64,000 bases of DNA. Source: a bacterium (GTDB lineage: Bacteria; Cyanobacteriota; Vampirovibrionia; Obscuribacterales; Obscuribacteraceae). The translations under genes and the position numbers were made by a program. Of the stretch, positions 24,564 to 33,373 are shown in pieces (within the stretch, counting starts at the first letter, position 1; the number at the start of each line of letters is the position of its first letter). The stretch is from the NCBI GenBank assembly GCA_016124935.1, contig WGMS01000004.1:101243-165242 (forward strand). Direction: 5' to 3'. Below the pieces are notes generated by a model, which was given only the letters and a program-made list of their open reading frames with translations, had not been told where the DNA came from and did not search any database.

Positions 24564-24911
24564 GTGCCCGACCACAAGAAGAGATTCAAAATAACCTACT
24601 GCGGCGCCTGAGGCTACCGCCAGAGGGCAGTCAGGTTGGCTGCCGAGTTCGAAGAGAGGCTTTCAGAAGAGACTGAGCTGGTCAAATCTTCCGGCGGCAT
24701 ATTCGAGGTCGAAGACAAAGGCGAGTTGATATTCTCCAAAAGAGAACTGAAACGTTTTCCCGAAGGCGAGGAGATTTTTGAGATAATTCAGATGGTCGAC
24801 TCGGGTGAGCCTCTGGATAAAGCCAGGAAAAAAGCCCGGGAGAGTATATCGGAGCCGATCTCATTTGGCCAGTGGCTCCAGAATCTCTTGAAAGGACGAA
24901 CCTCGAATTAG
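24564..24911 (+). CDS. SelW/Rdx-family selenoprotein with in-frame UGA (Sec16)
   Basis: A 115-residue thioredoxin-fold protein of the SelW/SelT/SelH (Rdx) family, thought to act in thiol redox chemistry. Reading from a GTG at 24564, with AAGGAG 8 bases upstream, gives KRFKITYCGA, then TGA at 24609-24611, then GYRQRAVRLAAEFEERL. Reading TGA as selenocysteine yields the family redox motif CxxU (C13, U16), and YCGAUGY is the same core as in animal SelW. Downstream the family signature GGIFEVEDKGELIFSKRE ... KRFPEGEEIFEII is intact. A SECIS-like hairpin follows the UGA. Without readthrough only 15 residues would be made. The C-terminal 30 residues are an extension relative to the 87-residue animal protein. 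It lies between the HTH gene and cmk. The selABCD machinery is not in the window. Confidence 0.85.
24626..24644 (+). promoter_or_regulatory. bacterial SECIS-like hairpin in the selW-like gene
   Basis: GGCAGTC (24626-24632), loop AGGTT (24633-24637), GGCTGCC (24638-24644): a 7-bp stem including one G-U pair. The loop begins 22 bases after the UGA. The AGGU loop sequence matches that recognised by SelB in Escherichia coli fdhF. It is located within the coding sequence, as bacterial SECIS elements are. Confidence 0.75.
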
Positions 24912-24919
24912 AGTCAGAT

Positions 24920-25615
24920 ATGAAAATCACCATAGCGATTGACGGTCCCGCCGGCGCAGGGAAGTCCACCGTGGCCAAGATTCTGGCGGACAGGCTGGGT
25001 CTGCTCTATATTGACACCGGCGCCATGTACCGTGCCGCCACCTGGCTTGCCCTGCAAGAGCGGATCGATCTGAAAGATGGTCACAGACTTGCCGAAGCTC
25101 TTTGCCAGAAAGACCTTCGCCTGGAGAGTCCGGAAGAGAGTACCGGTGGAAGAATAAGAGTTTTTCTGAACGACGAGGAGATATCCGACGCAATCCGCGG
25201 CAAAGAGGTCTCGGACCGGGTCAGCACCGTAGCCGCCCAGAAGATGGTTCGCCAGGTTTTAGTAGAACAACAGCGCAAACTGGCCAGGGGGCGAAGCGCT
25301 GTTCTCGATGGCAGAGACATCGGCACAGTAGTTCTACCGGACGCCGATCTAAAAATCTTTCTGACCGCCTCGGCAGAAGAAAGAGCGCGCCGCCGCGTCA
25401 AAGACCTTGAAACTCTGGGCGAAAAAGAATCCTACGACGCTGTACTCCAGGCGATTATAGAAAGAGACAAACAAGATTCGACTCGCGAAGAAGCACCACT
25501 GGTGAAGGCAGAGGATGCTGTCGAGGTAGACACCGACGGACTGTCCATAGAAGAGGTGGTAGATAGAATCGCCGCCCTCTGCAAAAACGGCAAAGGCGGT
25601 CGCAAAGACCAATGA
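24920..25615 (+). CDS. cmk: cytidylate kinase
   Basis: Phosphorylates CMP and dCMP with ATP. 231 residues, normal for the bacterial enzyme. The P-loop AIDGPAGAGKSTVAK starts at residue 5, followed by LYIDTGAMYRAATWLAL, VVLDGRDIGTVVLPDADLK and FLTASAEERARRR, all typical. The ATG at 24920 is chosen because the P-loop then lies at the normal distance, although the frame is open further upstream. It begins 8 bases after the selW-like gene and overlaps the following protease gene by 4 bases (ATGA), so the genes are co-transcribed. Confidence 0.96.
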   Translation: MKITIAIDGPAGAGKSTVAKILADRLGLLYIDTGAMYRAATWLALQERIDLKDGHRLAEALCQKDLRLESPEESTGGRIRVFLNDEEISDAIRGKEVSDRVSTVAAQKMVRQVLVEQQRKLARGRSAVLDGRDIGTVVLPDADLKIFLTASAEERARRRVKDLETLGEKESYDAVLQAIIERDKQDSTREEAPLVKAEDAVEVDTDGLSIEEVVDRIAALCKNGKGGRKDQ

Positions 25616-27093
25616 CAATCACTCTTCTGGTTATAACAATCTGGGTCCTCTCCACCTGCTTGCATGAATTCGGTCACGCTATAACCGCTTATATGGCCGG
25701 AGACAAAACCGTCAAAGACAAAGGCTATCTCACCCTCAATCCGATGGTCTATTTCCATTCCACCACCACCCTGGTCATACCGCTTTTCGTTCTTCTGATC
25801 GGCGGTATTCCATTGCCGGGGGCGGCAGTCTATATCAATCACAACAAGATAAAAAGCCGGCTCTGGCTCTCTCTTGTCTCCTTCGCCGGTCCACTGTTCA
25901 CCTTCTTCGTGCTCTGCCTGCTTGCCGTGGTGATAAATATTCTGCCGGGGTTCAAAGAGGCCTTAGCCGGGACAGAAACTTATGTCACCATATACAGCAC
26001 CATCGCCTTTCTTATCTATCTGCATATTTTCGTCTTTATTCTCAACCTGCTGCCTCTTCCGCCCCTGGATGGCTATGGCATAATCGAGCCCTGGTTGCCT
26101 AAGAATGTACAGAGAAAGATTCGAGAGCACTCTAATTTAGGCTTCGCCCTGCTTTTCGTACTGTTTTTCGTGGTCAAAGATTTTGGTCGCTTCATGTCTT
26201 TTTTAAGCGCCAATCTGACCGTCTTACTGGGAGCCGACTGGAAAGCGGCTCAGTATGCCGCAGTCCAGTTCGACCAATCTTCCATGTATCTTGTCGGCGC
26301 CTTAATAGTCGCCTGGATTGTCAAAGGACGCTTCCAGTCTCCGACAGAAAAGGGTGACGCCTTGATGAAGAAGCAAAACTATGCCGAAGCCCTGGAGCAA
26401 TATAAACTGGCCAAAGAGAAAAGCAGCCAGGATACAAGAATCGATCTCTGCATCGCCACCTGCTTGCTCAGCCTGGGAAGAAGCAATGAAGCCTATCTTT
26501 ATCTCGACAACATTTTAAAAGTCGAACCGGGCGATGTAAAGGCGATCGGTTTAAAAGCCGCCTGCCTGGCGGAAGAGGGACGCTATAAAGAAGCCAGTCT
26601 ATTGCTGGAAGGTATTGAAGAGAAGCAGGAAGAGAATATAGAAGAGCTTGCTTTTCCTTATGTGGTCAAAGCAAGCTCCCAGCTAGAGCTGGGCAATCCG
26701 GAGCTTGCCCTGGATGCGGTGGAGAAAGCGCTCTTGATAGAACCTCAAGACCCAAACTCCCTTCAACTGAAAGCCCATTGCCTGAGTTCCCTGGGCAGAT
26801 ACGACAAAGCCCTGGCGGTGCTGGACTCCATGGCTAGAACAAGACAGGGTTTTCAAAAAGCCAGCCTGCTCAAGGGTCTGCTTTTGATCAGCATCGACCG
26901 CAAAGAGGAAGGTTTTGCCGAAATCAAAAAAATCCTCTCTCCAAAGATAGAAGACCGGGATGATGACATGCGCAACCTCAAGAAAATCTTCGGTGAACGA
27001 GCCGAAGAATTGATGAAAGAAGGCAAAGAGATAGAAGCTCAACGCCTCAAAGGCGCGGCAAGAGAGATAGCCTCGGGAGAAGCGCTGTCCTAG
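25612..27093 (+). CDS. site-2 protease family (M50) membrane protein with C-terminal TPRs
   Basis: 493 residues. The N-terminal half is an intramembrane metalloprotease of the M50/site-2 family: the first helix contains HEFGH (residues 18-22), and a later helix carries the metal-ligand segment LNLLPLPPLDGYG. Four to six transmembrane helices are visible. The C-terminal half (from about residue 245) has TPR units (GDALMKKQNYAEALEQYKLA, DLCIATCLLSLGRSNEAYLY, LQLKAHCLSSLGRYDKALAV). Such fusions may position substrates for cleavage at the membrane. No PDZ domain is present. The start overlaps the cmk stop and the 3' end overlaps the convergent helicase by 4 bases. Confidence 0.87.
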   Translation: MTITLLVITIWVLSTCLHEFGHAITAYMAGDKTVKDKGYLTLNPMVYFHSTTTLVIPLFVLLIGGIPLPGAAVYINHNKIKSRLWLSLVSFAGPLFTFFVLCLLAVVINILPGFKEALAGTETYVTIYSTIAFLIYLHIFVFILNLLPLPPLDGYGIIEPWLPKNVQRKIREHSNLGFALLFVLFFVVKDFGRFMSFLSANLTVLLGADWKAAQYAAVQFDQSSMYLVGALIVAWIVKGRFQSPTEKGDALMKKQNYAEALEQYKLAKEKSSQDTRIDLCIATCLLSLGRSNEAYLYLDNILKVEPGDVKAIGLKAACLAEEGRYKEASLLLEGIEEKQEENIEELAFPYVVKASSQLELGNPELALDAVEKALLIEPQDPNSLQLKAHCLSSLGRYDKALAVLDSMARTRQGFQKASLLKGLLLISIDRKEEGFAEIKKILSPKIEDRDDDMRNLKKIFGERAEELMKEGKEIEAQRLKGAAREIASGEALS

Positions 27094-29519
27094 AAATTCT
27101 CTTTGACTTCGTCGCGATTGAGCAGCATCTCGACTTCGTTCAAAACCTTGACCAGGGGCTCGGGAATGCCTTCCGCTCTCATATATTGCCGGCAGAGATC
27201 GAGGGTGCGGCGAAATGCCCTGACCACATCCCCTTCATCATATACGGTGGCTCTACTGATATGCTCCCAGCTCGCACCCTGGGCCCACATCTCTGTGAGG
27301 GCGCCAAAATGGGGCGAATAGTTGATGGGAATCTCGATGTCAAATTGATCTTGCAGCTTCTTCAAACTACGGGCAATACCATGCATCTCGGCAAGGCGGC
27401 TCTCTACCCCGGGACTGAGCCTGTGCCTGACCTGTTCGTGCAACCTGCCCTCTTCCTGCACAAGAATATTCAGAAGGGCGGCAAGCTCATGGGAAGCCAG
27501 ACCATCGAAGACGCCATTGACCACCATCTCGGAGAGAAAAAGTTCGTTGGTACCACGAATGCTGGCGGCCATACGCCCGAGCCTCGTGGGCTCGTTACCG
27601 TTCAAATAACCTTTCAGACGCAAGATATCCGCCAGAGCCTCGAAGGTACGCCAGTATTTGCCGGTCTCCCGGGTGATACGCTTGGCTATCTCTTTGATGC
27701 GGCGCTCCAGATGACCGACCCTGCTGGTCTGTTTACTGCAAGGCTTCTGCACAGGACAACCATGACAGGGCATGGCGTAAGCTTCGGCGAGGAGATTGTT
27801 GATCTCCTTTTTCATATTCTCGAGAGTCGCTTCCACTTCCGAAGTAGACGGACCCATCGCTTCATCGACTTTTTTCCTGGCCCGGGAGCGGCCGTGGGGG
27901 GTCCTTGCCTGGGGTTTCAAGCCTTTTTCAATCAGTTTGAGCTGTTTATGTTTCGCCCTTATCGCACCAAGTCTTTTCGAATAGAGCGCAAGATCTCCGA
28001 TTTCATCAGGACATAGCGGATTCTGCAAGCGCGAGAGCTCCGCCTCCATCTCCATCTGGTCGACATAGAGCGGCTCCAGAAGCTGGTTCGTCATGAACTG
28101 CCCGAAACTTCTTTCGATAAGATCCCGGGCATCTTCTATAGAATGCCGCTCGAGTAAGTTGAGCACCATGGCATAAGAAGGAGTAAACTGGCTGGCCAGG
28201 GGGTCGGCGGCAGAAGTAGCCAGACGCGCTGCATCCTCCACCGATTCGAAGGTGTTGTTCAAAACCACCACATGCCCCAGTTCATCCATGCCACGCCTAC
28301 CAGCCCGACCGGACATCTGTAGAAATTCTGAGGCGGTGAGGCTGCGGTGCCCTTCATCAGAACGCTTGGTCATAGAGCTTATAACCGTGGTCCGAGCCGG
28401 CATATTTATACCGGCAGCAAGAGTCTCGGTGGCGAAAACGGCTTTCAACAAACCTGCCTGAAACAGCTTTTCGACTGCGCCTTTCCAACTGGGCAACATA
28501 CCGGCATGGTGCACGGCCATGCCCTCTAGCAAATAAGGCATATGGGGATGATTCTTGATGTTGGGATAGAGCAAGGAGAGCTCATCCACAGCCTTCAGAA
28601 TTTGACCATGCTCTTTGTCAGAGATAAGCGGAATACCACTGGCGCGCTTCATCGCCTCTTCGCAGCCTTTTCGAGAGAACATGAAATAGATAACCGGCAG
28701 CATTCCTTTGCCTGACAGGGTACCGAGCACGTCTCCAGGATGGGTGGTGAAAGCGCTGCGCCGGGGACCTTTCTTCTGGCGGCTTACAAAGCGCTTCTTG
28801 CCGAAGCGACTTTTCAGAAGTCCGTTGACGGCGGTGCCGTTATGATTGAGCAGAGGATAGATTCTGCGCTCACCGAAGAAGTGAAATTCCAGAGGCACCG
28901 GCCTAAAATCTGAGCTGACCAGCTCCGTGGCACCATGGGTCTCGTTTATCCAGGTGGTCAGATCCTGGGCATTGGCGACCGTGGCGGAAAGGGCCACAAG
29001 CTGGATATCCACCGGAGAATAGATAATAGACTCTTCCCAGACCGTTCCTCTTTCGGAGTCGTTCATGTAATGGCACTCATCGAGAATGACGAAAGAGACA
29101 TCCCGCAAGTTACGGCGCACGTCACCGAGGATGGTGCCATAGAGCATGTTTCTGAAAACTTCCGTTGTCATAACAACAATCGGCGCATCCCTATTGACCG
29201 AGGTATCCCCGGTCAGAAGACCGACCTTCTCGTCGGAATATTTCTTGCGCAGGTCATAGAGTTTCTGGTTGGAGAGGGCTTTGAGCGGTGTCGTATAGAA
29301 GCAACGCTTATTACTTGCCAGGGCAAGCTCCACGGCATACTCGGCAATAACGGTTTTGCCCGCTCCGGTAGGCGCGCATACCACGACGCTCTTGCCCGCA
29401 TCAAGATGCTTCATGGCCTCGAGCTGAAAGTCATCGAGCTCGAAGGGAAAAAACTGAGAAGGATCGATATCCAGCTCTAAATTCTTTGAAGACTGGGGAG
29501 GATGTGTACTGTCAGTAAT
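27090..29519 (-). CDS. Ski2-like DEAD/DEAH-box RNA helicase
   Basis: About 810 residues. Motif I APTGAGKTVIAEY, motif II DECHYMND, motif III LSATVAN, and the motif VI segment MSGRAGRRGMDELG identify a Ski2/Mtr4-like superfamily 2 helicase, as found in cyanobacteria. The C-terminal part matches the DSHCT-type region. The first ATG (29414) falls between the conserved FPFELDDFQLEA segment and motif I, so it would truncate the domain. The frame stays open to 29531 without any ATG, GTG or TTG. An ATT at 29519 lies 8 bases after AAGGA and is my preferred start; a CTG at 29474 is the other candidate. A role in RNA processing is expected from the family. Confidence 0.9.
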   Translation of the reverse strand: MTDSTHPPQSSKNLELDIDPSQFFPFELDDFQLEAMKHLDAGKSVVVCAPTGAGKTVIAEYAVELALASNKRCFYTTPLKALSNQKLYDLRKKYSDEKVGLLTGDTSVNRDAPIVVMTTEVFRNMLYGTILGDVRRNLRDVSFVILDECHYMNDSERGTVWEESIIYSPVDIQLVALSATVANAQDLTTWINETHGATELVSSDFRPVPLEFHFFGERRIYPLLNHNGTAVNGLLKSRFGKKRFVSRQKKGPRRSAFTTHPGDVLGTLSGKGMLPVIYFMFSRKGCEEAMKRASGIPLISDKEHGQILKAVDELSLLYPNIKNHPHMPYLLEGMAVHHAGMLPSWKGAVEKLFQAGLLKAVFATETLAAGINMPARTTVISSMTKRSDEGHRSLTASEFLQMSGRAGRRGMDELGHVVVLNNTFESVEDAARLATSAADPLASQFTPSYAMVLNLLERHSIEDARDLIERSFGQFMTNQLLEPLYVDQMEMEAELSRLQNPLCPDEIGDLALYSKRLGAIRAKHKQLKLIEKGLKPQARTPHGRSRARKKVDEAMGPSTSEVEATLENMKKEINNLLAEAYAMPCHGCPVQKPCSKQTSRVGHLERRIKEIAKRITRETGKYWRTFEALADILRLKGYLNGNEPTRLGRMAASIRGTNELFLSEMVVNGVFDGLASHELAALLNILVQEEGRLHEQVRHRLSPGVESRLAEMHGIARSLKKLQDQFDIEIPINYSPHFGALTEMWAQGASWEHISRATVYDEGDVVRAFRRTLDLCRQYMRAEGIPEPLVKVLNEVEMLLNRDEVKENF

Positions 29520-29632
29520 TTCCCGGATTCCTTATCGAATATCTAGATGCCGCTACAGGCAAATTGTCTCAAACATTGCAGCGATTGTATTGATTTTGCG
29601 TTTAATGCTACTTCCGAATTGTATCAATGTAA

Positions 29633-29638
29633 TATAAT
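29633..29638 (+). promoter_or_regulatory. -10 box of the tRNA-Pro promoter
   Basis: A perfect TATAAT lies 11 bases before the tRNA 5' end. A good -35 box is not visible at the right spacing. Confidence 0.5.
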
Positions 29639-29648
29639 GTCGACTTGC

Positions 29649-29720
29649 CGGGACGTGGCGCAGGGGTAGCGCGCACCTTTGGGGTGGGTGAGGCCGGAGG
29701 TTCGAATCCTCTCGTCCCGA
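29649..29720 (+). tRNA. tRNA-Pro (anticodon GGG)
   Basis: A complete 72-base cloverleaf. Acceptor CGGGACG pairs with CGTCCCG; D-arm GCGC / GCGC; anticodon stem CACCT / GGGTG with loop TTGGGGT, anticodon GGG; T-arm GGAGG TTCGAAT CCTCT; discriminator A. The CCA end is not encoded. A terminator hairpin follows directly. Confidence 0.95.
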
Positions 29721-29727
29721 TTCAATA

Positions 29728-29766
29728 AGAAAGGGCGGTTTTAAAAAACCGCCCTTTCTATTATTT
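29728..29766 (+). terminator. rho-independent terminator after tRNA-Pro
   Basis: Long stem AGAAAGGGCGGTTTT / AAAACCGCCCTTTCT followed by ATTATTTTC. Nearly symmetrical, so it can also end transcription from the minus strand. Confidence 0.85.
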
Positions 29767-29788
29767 TCTACCGTATGACTGGATGCGA

Positions 29789-30142
29789 CTAGATATAGAC
29801 CCTGCGGGAAACTCGCCGCCGCCTACCGAAAACCCGATCTTTATGGGGACAGGGAGTAGAGGTCATAAAATGAACCAGAGGCTGGGCTTCGAGATTGAGA
29901 AGCTGTCTCTGGTTTCTCAAGTCTATAGAGAAGCTCTCATCTTTGAAAGGAACCACCGTGTTGAAACAGGGATTGAGATGGACGAACTCTCTGAGCTTGA
30001 ACTTCAGGATGGCCCGGAGCCTGTCATCTAGATGGCTCAACAAGACCGCTCTTTCAAGGGTGTTAGGACTCATTACTGCAAAACGCTCCGCAAAAAACTT
30101 TTCTGGACAGATAGTAAAAACGATTCGAGTTACCGGCGGCAT
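29789..30142 (-). CDS. possible hypothetical protein, 117 aa
   Basis: An open frame of 117 residues (MPPVTRIVFTICPEKFFAER ... FGRRRRVSRRVYI). It shows mixed, protein-like composition (LERAVLLSHLDDRLRAILKF) but no recognised domain, no signal peptide and no clear ribosome binding site. Overlapping frames on the other strand look less protein-like. It would converge on the terminator after tRNA-Pro. If it is not a gene, the stretch 29767-30360 is non-coding. Confidence 0.35.
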   Translation of the reverse strand: MPPVTRIVFTICPEKFFAERFAVMSPNTLERAVLLSHLDDRLRAILKFKLREFVHLNPCFNTVVPFKDESFSIDLRNQRQLLNLEAQPLVHFMTSTPCPHKDRVFGRRRRVSRRVYI

Positions 30143-30360
30143 CGCCCAAATATTCAGAAAATCGGACAGCCACTAAAGTTTTGAATGTTAGCAGGTTGGG
30201 CCCCATTGTCAACATTAAATGCCAAGATTTCGTTAGGATTTAATCTAAAAAATTACCTCATGACAACCGGCTATATCCCAGAGCCGGCCAGGCGATATCT
30301 AATAAGCCCGACGAAACATAGCCGAAAAGCCATGTCAGGAGAAGCTCATCAGTCCTTTAT

Positions 30361-31197
30361 TCAGTCCTTGAAAGCACTCGACTGGCCCGGCTTCGGAGCG
30401 GCGCTCTCTTTCTTGCGCGCTCTATGACCATCCTCTTCGCCGTTCAAGACCTCTTTCAATTTATTGAGAGCGCTGTGAACCGCCCGGGAGACTCCCATCT
30501 CGGATACCCCGAGCACACAGGCGGTCTCCTTCTGGGAGAGATCGTAGAAAAAAACGAATTCGACTATGCGCCGAGTCTTCTCTCCCAGCTCTTTCAAAGC
30601 CTGGGAAATCTGCTCTCTGTCCTCAGAAAGACGCAAGAGGTCTTCATAACGATAGTCCGGAACCACATCGGAAAGGGTTCTACTATCGGCGGTTTCATGG
30701 TCTGAGGTATAGCAATCCAGAGATTCATAATGCATGCGAACGTCCCGAGAACGCTGGGCCTCTAAAATATCCGAGACTGCGATGCCTGAATATTTGGAAA
30801 GTTCTTCTACCGTCGGAGATCGCTCCATGCTTTTAGAAAGCTTCTCTTCCAGCTGACTGATCTGGGAATGAATCTCGGTCAGCTTTCTGGGAACTTGTAC
30901 CAGAGAAGACTGATCTCTCAGGTAGTGCCGAATTTCACCACGGATGTAACAAGTAGCCAGGGTTTTGAAACTGGCGGAACGGCTGCGACTGGGATCGTAA
31001 TATCCGATTGCCTTGAGCAAACCGATCGAGCCGACCTGCACCAGATCTTCCAGGCTGTCCGGCTGAAACTGACTGTATCTACGGGCGATTTTACGGACAA
31101 GAGGCATATACTCCTCGACCAGCTCATTTACTTCACCTTCCTTGAAATAACAAGGATCCAGGTGCCATTTACTGCTTGAGTTTTGCTTTGCAGCCAT
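30361..31197 (-). CDS. group 3 RNA polymerase sigma factor (SigB/SigF type)
   Basis: 278 residues. Region 2 (about 25-95: VEEYMPLVRKIARRYSQFQP, EDLVQVGSIGLLKAIGYYDP, FKTLATCYIRGEIRHYLRDQ), region 3 (PRKLTEIHSQISQLEEKLSK, SPTVEELSKYSGIAVSDILE) and region 4 (about 205-255: LGEKTRRIVEFVFFYDLSQK, LGVSEMGVSRAVHSALNKLK) are complete. The pattern matches stress/motility-type sigma factors of Bacillus (SigB/SigF) and cyanobacteria (SigF). No anti-sigma factor is adjacent; an STAS-domain protein at 43369 is a possible but distant partner. The C-terminus has a charged extension. It is divergent from the histidine kinase at 31379. Confidence 0.93.
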   Translation of the reverse strand: MAAKQNSSSKWHLDPCYFKEGEVNELVEEYMPLVRKIARRYSQFQPDSLEDLVQVGSIGLLKAIGYYDPSRSRSASFKTLATCYIRGEIRHYLRDQSSLVQVPRKLTEIHSQISQLEEKLSKSMERSPTVEELSKYSGIAVSDILEAQRSRDVRMHYESLDCYTSDHETADSRTLSDVVPDYRYEDLLRLSEDREQISQALKELGEKTRRIVEFVFFYDLSQKETACVLGVSEMGVSRAVHSALNKLKEVLNGEEDGHRARKKESAAPKPGQSSAFKD

Positions 31198-31378
31198 ATA
31201 AATAAATACCCGCGCCTGTTTTTAAATGGTACATAGATAATCTTTCCCTTGACATCCGCCATCTAAACTGTTTCCCCCGTATCGTTAATTAGCTAAAATT
31301 GGACTGGGTAAAGGAATCTGGCAAAATCGCCCGGCGGTAGAAACAGAATTCCGTTTTTCGGAAACCCGAGAGGACAAA

Positions 31379-33373
31379 GTGAACATCTTTCTCAAACCAA
31401 TAGCCAAAATGAGGCTGTCCTGGGGCAGGACCTCGATCCAGAAGCAGCTGGTCCTCCTCGGTCTGACCTGTATTGCCGCCCTGGTTACCTTCACAGCCTG
31501 GATCTGGGTCTCTAGAGCCCAGCACATGATCAATGATTCGGTAAAACAATTCGGTCTGGCTCTGGCCCATGCTCTTGCCCGGGGCGGCGCCGAAGCCCTG
31601 GCAAACTCTGGCAATCTAGATGGTCTTCGATACTATATCCTGGCTGAACGCGGCCATACCCCGGCGATAGCCTACGTAGTATTTTGCGACAAGAACGGCA
31701 AAGTCATCCTCGACCCGAACTCTAAAGCGGATCTGGAAAACGTATATAAGTTGTACGAAAAACCGGTCGACCAGTACGAAGTTCCCAGCGTCACGCCGTC
31801 GCCTGCCGGTTATCGCAACATTACCAATATAGCCGTCTATATGAAGCGCAATCAAAAAGAGCTCGGTATCTGCTGGGTTGGTCTGGAGAACGACTCTTTC
31901 ACCATCCTCGGCACCAAGAAAGAGACCCGCTTCTTCCTATTCTCTATCTTCGGTCTGGTCGCCCTCCTGGGCACCCTGGGAGTCTGGGCCAATTACGCCA
32001 TGATCAATAAACCTATGAAAGCCCTATCCAGAGGAGCCAGCGAAATCGCCGCCGGTCGATTCGGTTTTCAAATTCCATCCCAGAGAGCCGGCTCCGAAAT
32101 AGACGAATTGGTCAACGCCTTCAACTACATGTCCAGCCGTCTTAAGCTCTACGACAAGCACAACGTGGACAACTTGATGGCGGAGCGAAATAAATTCATT
32201 TCGGAACGCAACAAGCTGGAGCTGGTGCTGATGTCCATCGCCGACGGCGTTGTCGTATGCGACCGGGACAACAAAGTCCAGATCGTGAACCGCGCCGCCA
32301 CCGAACTATTCGACAAAGACGCCCAGGACATGCTGGGCAAACCCCTGGTCTTCTGCACCGAGGGCCCCGATGCGCCCATGATCTGCCAGGTCATCCAGGC
32401 TTTCACCGATTCCGTCTCGCCGGGTACCCTCGACCCCATCGTCCAGCAAGTAAATCTGGGCGACAAGGTGGTAAGGCTGCACTCGGCGCCGATTATGCTC
32501 AACAAGGACTTTCTGGGCTCGGTAATGATCATGCACGATGTCACCAAACAGGCTGAGCTGGAGCGCATGAAAAACGAGTTCATCTCGAATGTCTCTCACG
32601 AATTGAGGACGCCGATAACCTCGATCAAGAGCTATGTAGACACGCTCTGCAACCATGGAGACAAGCTGGAAGATGACATATACCGAGAATTTCTGCAGAT
32701 CATCGACAACGAAGCGGATCGTCTGATGTACCTGGTCAACGACGTACTTCAACTGAGCAAGCTCGAAGAAGCGGATCGAGAGCTGGAGAAATTCCCCATG
32801 GAAATCTCGAGAGCCTGCGAAGCGGCGATTCGCTCGGTCAATATGATGGCCAGGGACCGTGGCATAGATCTGTTTTTCGAAGAGGTCGGGGAGATTCCTC
32901 TGGTCGACCTGAATCAAGAAAGTATAGAGCGGGTTATCATCAACCTGCTTACCAACGCCATCAAATACACTCCATCGGGCGGCAAGATAACCGTGATTGT
33001 GGAGCACCTCAAAGAAGACGAGGCCAAGCAAGAGATTGCCGTCCACATCAAGGACACCGGCATCGGTATCCCGGAAGATGCCCTGGAAAATGTCTTCGAC
33101 CGCTTCTTCAGGGTGGAGAAAAAAGTCCATACTATAAAAGGAACCGGTCTGGGTCTTACGATTGTGAAGAAGATAGTCGAAAAACACGAAGGCCGGCTGT
33201 CGGTGGTGTCAGCCCTGGGCGAAGGCTCCACCTTCAGCTTCTACCTGCCTCTGACCAATTATGATCTTATCGAAGACGAAGTAGGGGAGCTGATCTCGGA
33301 CATCGAAGCCCGAGACCGCGAACTGGATGATCTGGGAATTCCCAACAACGCCATCAGCGAAGCAGAAGTCTAA
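31379..33373 (+). CDS. sensor histidine kinase (HAMP-PAS-HisKA-HATPase)
   Basis: 664 residues. Transmembrane helix 1 (VLLGLTCIAALVTFTAWIWV), an extracytoplasmic sensor of about 130 residues, helix 2 (LFSIFGLVALLGTLGVWANY), HAMP (PMKALSRGASEIAAGRFGFQ), PAS (LVLMSIADGVVVCDRDNKVQ), the HisKA phospho-acceptor FISNVSHELRTPITSIKSYV (H407) and an HATPase domain with N box NLLTNAIKYTPSGGK, DTGIGIPEDAL and GTGLGLTIVKKI. The layout resembles VicK/PhoR/HIK kinases. No response regulator lies nearby, so it is an orphan kinase. The start is a GTG with GAGAGGAC 3 to 10 bases upstream. Confidence 0.94.
   Translation: MNIFLKPIAKMRLSWGRTSIQKQLVLLGLTCIAALVTFTAWIWVSRAQHMINDSVKQFGLALAHALARGGAEALANSGNLDGLRYYILAERGHTPAIAYVVFCDKNGKVILDPNSKADLENVYKLYEKPVDQYEVPSVTPSPAGYRNITNIAVYMKRNQKELGICWVGLENDSFTILGTKKETRFFLFSIFGLVALLGTLGVWANYAMINKPMKALSRGASEIAAGRFGFQIPSQRAGSEIDELVNAFNYMSSRLKLYDKHNVDNLMAERNKFISERNKLELVLMSIADGVVVCDRDNKVQIVNRAATELFDKDAQDMLGKPLVFCTEGPDAPMICQVIQAFTDSVSPGTLDPIVQQVNLGDKVVRLHSAPIMLNKDFLGSVMIMHDVTKQAELERMKNEFISNVSHELRTPITSIKSYVDTLCNHGDKLEDDIYREFLQIIDNEADRLMYLVNDVLQLSKLEEADRELEKFPMEISRACEAAIRSVNMMARDRGIDLFFEEVGEIPLVDLNQESIERVIINLLTNAIKYTPSGGKITVIVEHLKEDEAKQEIAVHIKDTGIGIPEDALENVFDRFFRVEKKVHTIKGTGLGLTIVKKIVEKHEGRLSVVSALGEGSTFSFYLPLTNYDLIEDEVGELISDIEARDRELDDLGIPNNAISEAEV

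Noticed and set aside
24636..24911. Start of the SelW-like gene at TTG 24636
   Set aside because: It would delete the redox CxxU motif and has no good ribosome binding site, whereas GTG 24564 has AAGGAG at ideal spacing.
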